From NCBI GenBank assembly GCA_963921425.1, contig OY992836.1:14773614-14837613 (forward strand): a DNA stretch of 64,000 nucleotides, given 5' to 3'. The notes under the pieces are model-generated. The model saw only the letters and a program-made list of their open reading frames with translations. It searched no databases and was not told the origin of the DNA. Shown piece by piece: positions 33,857 through 43,619 of this stretch. This stretch comes from Dryas octopetala (taxonomy: Eukaryota; Streptophyta; Magnoliopsida; Rosales; Rosaceae). Position 1 is the stretch's first letter; the number at the start of each line of letters is the position of its first letter. The position numbers were made by a program, and so were the translations under genes.

Positions 33857-36328
33857 TCAATGGTTTTGTAGGGCGTCTGGGGTAGGGCAGGTGTTGGAGA
33901 CACAAACAGCCATAGAGGGCTTGACCTCTTTCTTCTTCTTGACTGAAGTTATATAGCAGGACCTGGCTGACACTTGATTGCCTTTGACTACCCCTGTTCC
34001 ACATGGGGTCGGGAACTTGATCAAAAGTAAGTGAGTGGAGATCATAACCCTTAATTGGTTAAGGGCCGGTCGTCCCAGGATGACATTGTAAGCTGTGGGG
34101 CAGTCGACCACCAAAAACTGAGTAGTTGTGGTAGAGGACGAAGGATATCTCCCGAGGGTGAGGGGAAGGTAGATACCACCAAGAGGGGTGACCATGTCGC
34201 CCGAAAAGCTGAGTAAAGGAGCGACCGACCGGTCAAGCCTCTCCTGGTCGATTCCAAGAGCGGTGAAGGCTGGGGCGAAGAGGATGTTGACGGAGCTACC
34301 ACACTCGATAAGGATCCGAGCCACATCAAAATTAGCTATAGTGGCTTCGATGACCAAGGGGTCATCGTGTGGGAAGATCAAATCACGTTCCTCTTCCTCA
34401 GCAAAGGAAATGGGCGACCACCCGAGCTTAGGAGTCTTTTTGCTACGGTGGAAGTCTACAGCCATAACGCCGGAGCATGGTTGAGCACTTCGGGCGTATT
34501 CCTTCCTAGCTCTGTTGGAGTTGCCAGCGAGGGTCGGGCCCCCACAGATGGTATTGACCCGCCCCCGGCGTTGTCCGTCGGTCTTGGCCTTCTCGGTGGC
34601 CTCCTTGTCTATAAAACCATCCAACTTTCCTTCCTGTACCAAAGTTTCTATTGCCTCCTTAAAAGCTATGCATGCCTCGGTGTCATGGCCATGGTCGTCA
34701 TGGTAAAGGCAAAAGAAATTCTTGTTAGCCCGGTATCGTGTTTGTGGTGGGCGGGGTGGGAGCTTAGGAAGTATGTCCTTGATCTGGGGATACAACTCTG
34801 TATAAGTAACAGTGAGAATTGTATAGACTTTGAACCTGGAGGCATAGGATGTCTGATAGGTTTCCTCCCTTCGTTGTCCTCCACTTCTACCATCACCAAA
34901 TTGTTTCTTGGTGAACTTATTGAACTTTTTCCCGGACCCCCCATGCTGGTTACTCGAGTAGGGCTTGGGCTGGGGTGGCACTATGATGGCCTGGTCGGTA
35001 CTTGGGCGATCCATGGTAGGCGGCTTCTTCCCATATGTTTTGAATTCAGCCGTGGCATAGGCAATGGCCTCGTGCATGAGTTCCTTGTAGGTGTGCGGAT
35101 TGCGGCGGTTGATTTCAAACAGGAAGTCCCCCTCTAGGAGACCACCTTTGAAAGCAGCGAAGGCTACCTTCTCATCACAATCGCGACACCGAGATCGTTC
35201 TAGCTGAAATCGAGTGATGTATTCCCGGAGGGATTCCCTGCTGCCCTGTCGGACTCGAGTCAGGTCATCCGTGGTGTAGATTCTATCGGTCTGGATGATA
35301 TACTGGCCTAGGAAGAGCTCTCGGAGCTCGTTGAAGCAATCAACCGAGCCCGGAGGAAGTTGGTAGAACCAGTCCCTTGCACTGCCAGAGAGGGTGGAAG
35401 GGAAGATTCGACACTTCGTAATGTCATCAGCACCTTTAGATTCCAGAGCGGATCTGAAACTCATGAGGTGGTCATATGGGTCTTCCTTCCCTGTGTATGG
35501 AGTGATTTTGGGAGGTCGGACGTCGCCAACCGGAGGAGTGGATAGGATGCGAGCTGTGAAAGGTCCAGGCAGCTCCCTTGTTTCTAAAGATGGGTGCCCA
35601 CCCCGACTTCCTTCCTCCACTCTTTTCAGGCGCTCACTGATGTCCATGAGAAGTTGCTGGAGCTGGTCTGGTGGAAGAGAACCGCTGTTACCGGAGTCAG
35701 CGACTTGTTCACTTGTGAAAGTGTCATCTTCTGCGCGGCGCCCAGCCGAGAAAATCTGCTCTTCTCCCCGTCGTTGCTTGGAACGAGGAGCCTGCTCTTC
35801 CCCCAAGTCTTGGGGACGCGGGTGGGATTCGTCCCGGTTCGTCCGCTGCTCTTCTCGCCGAGAGCGGTTGTCGTCGAGCAGATGACGACAGTCCTGATAA
35901 ATGTGGAGCTCTTCAGAGCGGGTAGGATGCTCGCCAGATCGAGCCCGGTTGACCGGGTGGACAAGTCTCTTTTGGAAACCTGGGGGCGGATGGCTACCTT
36001 GCCCTACATCCAATTGGCGCGGAACATTTTGGTCCCTTCGGAGGGGATCCCTCCTCTCACCACTCCGGAGAGTGGTGTGTTCGTCCCTGTCATGGGGGTT
36101 CCTCCTCTCACCACTCCGGGGAGTGGTATGTTCTTCCCTGTCGCGGAGGAGTCGCTCATACAGCTGTGTTGCACCTTTTTGGAGGTCGAGCTGTTCCTGG
36201 GTTCGTCGGAGCTGAGCCTCCAATCGCTGGATGTACTCCTCCTGATCAGATTCGGCAGTCTTCTTGCCCCGCTTGTCAACCAGCGGGGTGTTGTCGACTT
36301 GTTCGAGGATAGGACCTCCTTCAGACAT
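33857..36328 (-). CDS. Gag-protease protein of the non-autonomous Gypsy-type element
   Basis: An 823-aa frame from ATG 36328 (MSEGGPILEQ). The frame is open upstream to 36481 but without ATG; that part is a GGAAGCT repeat. Residues to about 250 are charged with repeated R/D/E-rich units. A retrotransposon Gag domain follows (PKITPYTGKEDPYDHLMSFR through SARDWFYQLPPGSV and SLREYITRFQLE). Next is a Cys/His motif around FFCLYHDDHGHDTEAC, and then a retropepsin-like domain containing ILIECGSSVNILF and AYNVILGRPALNQL. Where most relatives have Asp in the D-S/T-G-like position, this copy has Glu (IECGSS). The frame stops soon after the protease; no RT follows. Confidence 0.88.
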   Translation of the reverse strand: MSEGGPILEQVDNTPLVDKRGKKTAESDQEEYIQRLEAQLRRTQEQLDLQKGATQLYERLLRDREEHTTPRSGERRNPHDRDEHTTLRSGERRDPLRRDQNVPRQLDVGQGSHPPPGFQKRLVHPVNRARSGEHPTRSEELHIYQDCRHLLDDNRSRREEQRTNRDESHPRPQDLGEEQAPRSKQRRGEEQIFSAGRRAEDDTFTSEQVADSGNSGSLPPDQLQQLLMDISERLKRVEEGSRGGHPSLETRELPGPFTARILSTPPVGDVRPPKITPYTGKEDPYDHLMSFRSALESKGADDITKCRIFPSTLSGSARDWFYQLPPGSVDCFNELRELFLGQYIIQTDRIYTTDDLTRVRQGSRESLREYITRFQLERSRCRDCDEKVAFAAFKGGLLEGDFLFEINRRNPHTYKELMHEAIAYATAEFKTYGKKPPTMDRPSTDQAIIVPPQPKPYSSNQHGGSGKKFNKFTKKQFGDGRSGGQRREETYQTSYASRFKVYTILTVTYTELYPQIKDILPKLPPRPPQTRYRANKNFFCLYHDDHGHDTEACIAFKEAIETLVQEGKLDGFIDKEATEKAKTDGQRRGRVNTICGGPTLAGNSNRARKEYARSAQPCSGVMAVDFHRSKKTPKLGWSPISFAEEEERDLIFPHDDPLVIEATIANFDVARILIECGSSVNILFAPAFTALGIDQERLDRSVAPLLSFSGDMVTPLGGIYLPLTLGRYPSSSTTTTQFLVVDCPTAYNVILGRPALNQLRVMISTHLLLIKFPTPCGTGVVKGNQVSARSCYITSVKKKKEVKPSMAVCVSNTCPTPDALQNH

Positions 36329-36339
36329 TGCAGGGGTTG

Positions 36340-36445
36340 GAAGGTTGGAAGCTAGGAAGCTTGGAAGCTTGGAAGCTAAGAAACTCGGAAGCTCGGAAGC
36401 TAGGAAGCTCGGAAGCTCGGAAGCTCGGAAACTAGGAAGCTCGGA
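36340..36445. repeat. GGAAGCT-rich short tandem repeats
   Basis: A run of 8-16-bp units based on AGGAAGCTCGGAAGCT lies in the element leader between the primer site and the gag ATG. It produces a spurious N-terminal extension of the gag frame (repeated LPSFLAS). Confidence 0.75.
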
Positions 36446-36520
36446 AGCCTTTTGCACCTCAACTGAGGGTAGAGAATTCAATGGGGAAAAGTTGTAACTT
36501 TCCCACAGACGGCGCCAAAC

Positions 36521-37176
36521 TGTTGATGCCCAAAAATGGTAGAGCAGTCAACGTCGAGTCGAACCACGTAGGCCCGTTGACCCACCACTGAGCGGATGAC
36601 ACGTCGAAGTGGGGCAGGAACGGGTAGCTGGGTCCGACTGGTGAGGAATTAGAGAGAATGATATCCAAAGCACCCTGCGCAAGTACACAAAAGTGAGCGG
36701 GAAGGGCACCGGTGTGGTGCCGGCCAAAGCTCCTCCGACGCTCAAGTCAGTGTTCAGAGAGATCTGAGAGCAGAGTGAGTGAATAGTATAATAATGATTT
36801 CAGTTGTCCTTTTGTGACAAGAAGGTACCTCTTTTATAGTACCTTTGGAAGAGTGTCAACCAATCCGGTGATGACACGTGTCCCTTGTGATGACTTGCAC
36901 TGTAGGAGCGCCACGTGTCACCGGTCTCGAGGATCCGAGTGAGTTGACACGGGTCGGGGCTTAGGAGGCTGGAGCTTAGGAGGCCGGAGCCTATGGGGCC
37001 GGAGCCTATGGGGCCGGAGCTTAGGAGGCCGGAGCCTATGGGGCCGGAGCCTAGAAGGTTAAGGCCTAGGAGGCCGGAGCCTAGCGGGGGCTTAGTCTTT
37101 GGGTCTAGGCCCAAACGACATGATGTTAAGCCTTCTGTCACTTGTCGTTATGCCGAGATGATTAGTCATACGAACA
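36521..37176 (-). repeat. Gypsy-type 5' LTR (656 bp)
   Basis: TG...CA termini, with the outer flank TATGC at 37177-37181. Promoter motifs inside are annotated separately. Confidence 0.95.
36831..36920 (-). promoter_or_regulatory. LTR promoter: two G-boxes and TATA
   Basis: On the element strand, CACGTG-type boxes at 36911-36920 (CCACGTGTCA on plus) and 36873-36882 (palindromic GACACGTGTC) are followed by ACTATAAAAG at 36831-36840. The order and spacing fit an LTR U3 promoter responsive to ABA or stress bZIP factors. The motifs are visible; the response is inferred. Confidence 0.5.
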
Positions 37177-37181
37177 TATGC

Positions 37182-40100
37182 AATGGAAGAACAAAGAAGA
37201 AATCAAATAGAAAGAAGAGTCTATTTGTTGTTACCACAAAAAGGTGGTGGTGAGCATTACCACTATGGTGGATAGATGATACATGTTTCAAAAAGGTAGT
37301 CAAGTGACATGTGTCACTTTTTCCACCATGATAGTAATGCTCACCATGGTGAGTAAAAATGAATCCTAGAAAAAAAAAATCATATTCAAAGAATCAAAAC
37401 TTTTTTGAATTTTAAAATTCAACCAATGTAGCTGATAAAATAGATGTTGGTATTTAATAGAATTAAAAATAGAACCAACTATGAATAAATAAAACAATAT
37501 CGCATCAATTGATATCTAGAATTTTGAGATTCTTTTTCTTTTATTGTTGCAGTGTTACTTCTATTTAAATAAAAAAAATGGAAGCAACAAAGGGGGTCAA
37601 AATATGTCATGTTTATGTGGAGGTTACTAGGACCACATAACCCACCCACTAAAGCCAAACCAAAATTCATTATAAGAGTTAAACTCAAAGTTAAAGTTGC
37701 ATCTGAAACAGCCTTTACATATATTCTGCTAGTCTTTACAGGCAAGAAAGTCCCATTATGTTCCTACAAAAAGCTTCTACTTTGAAAAACATAATTAATG
37801 TTGCAAACTGCGAGAACAATGGAACACTTTCACTGACAGCATGCAGATTCCGGAGAAGCAATTTTCTACCACTAAAGCTCCCTTTATCTGTTTTGTTTAT
37901 TGATTCCATATTTCCATCCTAATGCTTTATGGATAATATAAAAGATATTCAACTAGCTCACTGCTCATATATTCCATTGATAATTGATCAAAATCTGTAC
38001 CTCCCAAGGAGAAAAAGAGAAATCTAGCCTCAATAATAAAAATAATAACAATAATAAAAATCTAGCCTCAACAAAGAGAGAGAAGACGGTCAAAACTCAA
38101 AAAGAGAAGAGTGAAAAGTGGAGATGAATGCTGGAAGACTAGAAGCTCGAAGTTGGGTGGGGGTCTACCATAAACCGTGTATGTGGGTGTGACAGACTGG
38201 CACGTGTTACCAAAAAGATAGAAACGGTGTCGGATTTGGGAGAAAGAGACGGTGGAGGACTCGGTCTCTGTCAAAACTCTTTGCTATCTGAAAAACCTAC
38301 AAGTACAAAAAGCGAAGATTCAACTCCTCATTAATTCATATGAACGCATAATGCAGACTCATTCACGGACAACCTAGCTACCTCTTCCTTATTAAGTTAT
38401 TAGATCCTCTATATTTAGTCCTATAGCTAGCTAGGAAGCAACTTCATCATCCATTAATTCACTGCCCGGGTCCACGTGGACCACATCCAATGCCACAAAA
38501 AACTGAACCCAGTCAACTAGCACTGACAAAAACAAAAAAAAAAACTTTTTATAAAAGTGACGTGTAATTTGAGCATTCAACCCGACTCTTTATAAAAAAT
38601 AAGGTAAAATTATCATTTTGCCGATGTGGGACACCGTCTCACAGACCAAACAAATAAATAACTCATAATAGGTGACTAGGGCACGTGTAACTATTTGGCT
38701 CAATATGTGGGTGATTCTAGCTCTAATATTATAAAAAAAATTAGAATATTTAACTTAAAACGAATTAATCATGATTAAAGAGATTCAACCAGCTCCTTAT
38801 AAATCATTATATAAGATTATCATATTTCAAATGTGAAATAATATATATTCCACATTTTCACATATTTTATATATCTATCTATTTTATCGCGTAATTAAAA
38901 TACGTGATGAAAATAAACAAATAAATATATAAATATGTATGCTTCTATATTATTTCACTATTATACAGAGCGCGCAAAAGAAATCTAAAATCTACAATAA
39001 ACATGCATTTCAATTGAAAATGGAGGAGTACACCAGAAGCAGTCCACACTCCACAGTCTATTTTTTATGGTCATACCCACTTCTGAGTCTGTGACTAGTG
39101 ACTAGCTGGTAGCCTGGTACTGAGTCGTCAATAATGCATTTTCATAAGGGTTAGGATATTCGATATTAATGTTTGTTTACTACCCTCAACACTTCCCATT
39201 CGGCATTAACATATAGGGCTATGAATTTCAGAAGCTGTCTTCTTGGGAAGTAAATTCGATCGCGTGTTTGTCAGGCACCCTATCTTCTTCCCCTGCGCAC
39301 TCTGCAGCAGATCGTTTTCTACTTTTTCTGTAATAGAAAAATCAATATTTTTCTACGTTACTTACCCGCAAACCATGGCTATTTACTAGCTTAGCTCTCG
39401 TACACTGAGTTTCAGGTGATAACATTATTAAGTTATTAACTCACTCACGCATACTGCTGAGTGCTCTGCTACTGTGTACGGACATGATGATTCACTGATG
39501 CAGATGCACCCTACTTTGTGCTCCTAAAGTAGTTTTGTCCCCCATCCCCCTATACACATATATAACAATTCAATATATTATTGTTCAAACTTCAAATTAG
39601 CAATGGTTCTTCACCAAAAACACAAATGCTGAATGTTTTATAATACACATTTACAACATAAAGGGTACGTAAGAAGCTAAAATGAGTAGCATGCAATGGC
39701 GTTGGTCTTAATCAAAGAGGTTAATTATTCTACAAATCCTCAGGACCTAACCACAAGCCAATGCTAGCTCCCAACACATATATACTTATAGAAATTGTGA
39801 CATAAAATTGGGAAAAAGAATAAAACAAAATGGGATTTTTTTTGGATAAAAAAAAGAAGAGACAAATGGGATTTAAGTGAGAAAAATAGAAGAGAGGAAG
39901 AAGTTGTAACATGTTTGGAGCAACAGAGACCATGGAGAGAAAGAAAAGAAAAAAGAAGCTAGTGGAGTGGCATAGAGGATTAGAGGGGGTGTTGAATTGG
40001 TACACCACTCAGTCACTCAGTCACTCAGCACATGAGGAATTTGTTCCAAGCAACAGCAACAGCCAGAACGCACGAGGGAGCGGACGACTGACTGAATCTT

Positions 40101-40340
40101 CTTGCAACTACACCTCTCACGTGAAACTTACTGCCCCGTCTTGTCATCCTCTCACAACTTCACACAAAATGACGCCTAACTCCTCCTCTCCTATCAACCT
40201 TGGAACCAACAAAAAAACATAAAAAAAATATTAAAATATTCTCGCTCCTAGTTTTTCTTTCTTTCTACACTTTATTCTGTTGGCTAATTAAAAATATAAA
40301 TAATTTAATTTAAATGAAAAGTGTATGTTTTGCTTTTGTA
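37182..40340. other. Intergenic, AT-rich
   Basis: No exon with family resemblance was found on either strand. Small frames (for example 37479-37745 minus and 39911-40222 plus) lack domains. Near 38625-38650 a phrase GATGTGGGACACCGTCTCAC resembles LTR-like repeat ends, but no element boundaries could be drawn. Confidence 0.45.
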
Positions 40341-40342
40341 GT

Positions 40343-40414
40343 CTATAAAACGCAAAAGCATGGCCCGGACAAGCGGTTCACTCAACTCCTTCACTCCTCT
40401 CTCTCTCTCTCTCT
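40343..40414 (+). promoter_or_regulatory. TATA box and CT-rich leader of the DUF4408 gene
   Basis: CTATAAAA at 40343-40350 lies 114 bp upstream of the ATG, and a CT microsatellite at about 40396-40414 falls in the predicted leader, like plant Y patches. Confidence 0.5.
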
Positions 40415-40463
40415 CACGTACTGTACAGTCTCTATATTCAGCAATCTAGCTCTTAATTCGAAT

Positions 40464-41228
40464 ATGGAGTCGTTCGATTTCGACAACGTGAAGGTGGAGA
40501 AAGCAAGCGCGATGCGGAGGTACAACCGCCTCCGAAGCATCGCGAGGCTGTTCCGCTTGGCGGAGCTCTGCGCCGCTCTGCTTTTCCTCTCCTGGACCTT
40601 CGCTCGCCTTCCCTTCCTTCTCCACATTTCCCGCGACTACTTCCTCCTCCTCTCCGGCGTCGTTTCCAGCCCTCTCTTCGTCTTCGCCCTCTGCAACGCC
40701 ATCGTCCTCGCTCTCCTCGCCAAATCCCGCCATGCAATGCCTCCTCAAAACGACGACGTCCAAGCTCAACTCTACGACCAGTTCATCCGCCGCGAGGACC
40801 GTACAATAAAGTCACACTCCGAAAACGACGCCGTGTCGGATGAGCCAGTAGAGGAGCTTGTCTACCAGGACAAGCAGATCGTCTCTGAGACCAACACTGC
40901 CGCTCCTAAAGCTGACAGTACGGACACCACCGACGCGGACTCGGACGAGTCAAACCAGTCGGACTCGGAATTTCTTCCGAAAGTGTGTCGGAGGACGAGG
41001 TCGGAGAATTTCGGGAGGGAGCAACCGGAGAAGCTACGGCGATCGGAGACTGAGAATTTCCGGAAAATCGTGAGGTCGGCTGGCGAGGAATGTTCGCCGG
41101 AAAATTTGTCGCCTCAGGACTCGTTGAGTAACGAGGATTTTCAGCGCGCTATTGAAGATTTCATTGCGAGGCAGTTGAGGTTTCGTCAAGAGGAGTCTCT
41201 AGCTGTTGTTCTTCAAAACCAGAGCTAA
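40464..41228 (+). CDS. DUF4408/DUF761-type membrane protein
   Basis: A single-exon 254-aa protein. ATG 40464 is chosen over the in-frame ATG at 40314 because the TATA box lies between them and family proteins start with an MxSFDFDNVK-like sequence. Residues about 33-53 and 67-86 are hydrophobic (ELCAALLFLSWTFARLPFLL and VVSSPLFVFALCNAIVLAL), fitting the DUF4408 region with two membrane segments. The middle is acidic and Ser/Asp-rich. The end (EDFQRAIEDFIARQLRFRQEE) fits a DUF761 motif. The coding sequence is much richer in G+C than its flanks. The biochemical role of the family is not established; I assign none. Confidence 0.82.
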   Translation: MESFDFDNVKVEKASAMRRYNRLRSIARLFRLAELCAALLFLSWTFARLPFLLHISRDYFLLLSGVVSSPLFVFALCNAIVLALLAKSRHAMPPQNDDVQAQLYDQFIRREDRTIKSHSENDAVSDEPVEELVYQDKQIVSETNTAAPKADSTDTTDADSDESNQSDSEFLPKVCRRTRSENFGREQPEKLRRSETENFRKIVRSAGEECSPENLSPQDSLSNEDFQRAIEDFIARQLRFRQEESLAVVLQNQS

Positions 41229-42953
41229 TAATTAGAAAAAGAAAAAAAAAAACCAAATGTGGTTTATAGGATGTACAGTAATTAGTTAGTTTTGTGTGTT
41301 TATTGATGTGAGCCGTCGGATTGAGAGCAATCCAACGGTGGAAGGGATCAGGGAATTTATTCTGAGCGGGAGCAGGTTTTATTATTAAAATTGAGAAATG
41401 AGATAAATGGTTTGGAAATCTGGACATTATGCTTTATTAACCGTGTACCAAGTGGGATACATAAGTGAGGAAAGGAATATATGATACATGCATTATTTGG
41501 TATTTTCTGGTATAATCAAAATGGTGGAATTGTAGAGGAATAGAATTCAATTCCAAGTTCCATTGTTTGCGTGTGAATATGCTTTATAACCTTTGCTTGA
41601 TACATGCATTTCTTGAAAGAAAAAAATCTATTGCTTTTCTTTTTGTTTAATAATTTTCTAATAAATATGCAATGCCATGATCCGGACTTTTGTTCATTAC
41701 TATATAATTTAAAATAGTCTAGTGTAGTCTAATCCGGCCACTTCTAGACTTCTAGTGTAACAAAATGTGTAAATAAGCCCATATATATGACTTTCTTTGG
41801 GTTAAATAATGGAACTATTTTCATTGGTGTTTATGGAATAAAATCATAATATTCATTAGTTGATTTGGATCATGCACAGTCTATAGGCTCTTCTGGTTAA
41901 ATAAGAATGAAAGCTCCAGAAAATTATGGTTGTTAAAGTTGAACCCATGTATTCAGAATATTATGATAATTGAAATCCTGTTTTTATAGCCACTAAGTGG
42001 CTTTTCAATCCTTTAACTAATAAATAACAAACTTGATTCTTGTGAAGAAAAACTCCTTTTCAGAAAGGTTCCACAGTTGCTTCTAGTAGGAAGGATTCAT
42101 GATTGATAATGTAGTCAGTCACACCAAGTTTTATCAATGGTACCATTTAAGCACTGTCCCATACAAGGAAATCGATCATATTCTTCTTCTTAAGTAACAC
42201 ACAATTCTCTGGTGGATAAACAGCACCAATCATCATAATATAATATGACAATGATTTTCCAAACCAAAGTGTACTTTACTTTAACTACTACCTCTGTAAT
42301 CTTTAGGGAAAAAGTCACTTTTACTTTTTCTACCAAGAGATTTGATTCTTAGTGAAGTGATCTTTCTTATTCACCTACCTTTTTTCTCCACCGTAAATAA
42401 TTTTAAAAGTAAAAATTCATGTATCACATTTATTGAGTATATTTCTCACAAATGGTCCAGCTGTATAAGATAGGAAATTTTGTCTATGGGAAGAGAGATC
42501 ATGTGGTTTCACTCTAACTTATACATAATATTAGAGTCAATAATTTACACGTCATGTTCAACATCCACACCGACTCACGCGCGCGTTACTCAATATAAGT
42601 TATATATCTATATATTTTACTTAAATCATCATGCAACATATAAGAAAGGGTGTTGAGAATATATAATATATTAATTAGAAACGCACAAGCTTGTATTGTA
42701 ATATATCATATCACGAGTCTCCTTACCTATTTCTAATTAAATTTAAGTTGAATATTCTAATATTTTCAGCCTACGTACGTACAAATAGTTTTAGTGTACA
42801 ATTTTTTTATTTGCCATCTTGGGGCAGTGATGATTAAGTCCACCATGAGTGTGGCAATTTAATTTTTGTGGTTGAAGTAGTTAATCTCATGCATGCCTTA
42901 TAACAACTTTTGCTTCTATTGACAATTCTCCAAAAGAAGACATGCCAAACAGT
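41229..42953. other. Intergenic, AT-rich
   Basis: 3' UTR of the DUF4408 gene and AT-rich spacer. A stretch at about 42520-42780 shares phrases with 44880-45100 (AC-AATATAT and GAGTC/GAGACTC words) and may be an old repeat. No gene is seen. Confidence 0.45.
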
Positions 42954-42962
42954 TTAGTTTTA

Positions 42963-43610
42963 GTCATAACTTCAATTTAGACACATAACTATATATGTCA
43001 TTTCAACGGAATCTATAAACTTTAAAATATTTTAAATATATACCCGATTTATTATCTAAATTGAAAAATGAACTTCCGTCCATCGATTTGTTAAGAGATC
43101 AGTTAAATGTTAATTTGGCTTTTGCTGACGGGGATTAATTGGCGATGTGGTGCCAACTCAGCATACATTTCCCGCCAAATGAGCGACAAATGTCCACCTG
43201 ACACGGGCTCACACACCCATCACCTCTTTCCTGCTCGTCGAACGCTCTCATGACCATTTAGTCTTCCAAAAACATCACGTTTTCCCCTAAATTCAAATAT
43301 AAATCCTCACTTGTGTTCGATTAGCGAGAAAGAGATGATGAGTTTGTGGGCCCGTGTCAAGGGTTAGGTGGACAGGTGTCACCGTGTCGCTCATTTGGCG
43401 AGAAAGGTTTGCTGAGATGGCGCTACGTCACCAAGTAATCTCGGTCAGCAAAAGCCAAACTGACATTTAATTGATCTCTCAACGAATCAATGGACGAAAG
43501 TTTATTTTTCAATTTAGATAGTAGATCGGGTGTATATTTGAAATATTTTAAAGTTTGTGGACCCTGTTGAAATGACATATATAGTTATGTGTCTAAATTG
43601 AATTTATGAC
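42963..43610. mobile_element. Mutator-type MITE, long inverted repeats
   Basis: A 648-bp element whose left part (GTCATAACTTCAATTTAGAC...) is the inverted copy of its right part (...GTCTAAATTGAATTTATGAC), with arms of roughly 260 bp. The flanks TTAGTTTTA (42954-42962) and TTAATTTTA (43611-43619) form a 9-bp duplication with one mismatch, typical of Mutator-like elements. There is no coding capacity. Confidence 0.8.
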
Positions 43611-43619
43611 TTAATTTTA

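Larger units (their letters stand above)
30251..37176 (-). mobile_element. Non-autonomous Ty3/Gypsy-type LTR retrotransposon keeping gag and protease only
   Basis: The element is 6926 bp with a perfect 5-bp target duplication TATGC (30246-30250 and 37177-37181). Its two 656-bp LTRs start TG and end CA and differ at one base (30857 C versus 37127 T). The primer site lies next to the 5' LTR (minus strand TTTGGCGCCGTCTGTGGG, 36502-36519). The polypurine tract CTTGGGGGACTTC (30907-30919) is next to the 3' LTR. Gag-protease is open, but no reverse transcriptase, RNase H or integrase can be found in the remaining 3 kb of interior. The element must therefore move with enzymes from a partner. This matches the TR-GAG/LARD-like classes. 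Confidence 0.93.

Noticed and set aside
34188..36355. Plus-strand open frames of 98-256 codons opposite the gag-protease gene
   Set aside because: Antisense shadows of the coding strand without domain similarity.
36329..36481. N-terminal extension of the gag-protease frame
   Set aside because: It has no ATG and is coded by GGAAGCT repeats; the first ATG at 36328 is preferred.
40314..40463. Upstream in-frame ATG of the DUF4408 gene
   Set aside because: The TATA box at 40343 lies downstream of it, and the family N-terminus begins at 40464.
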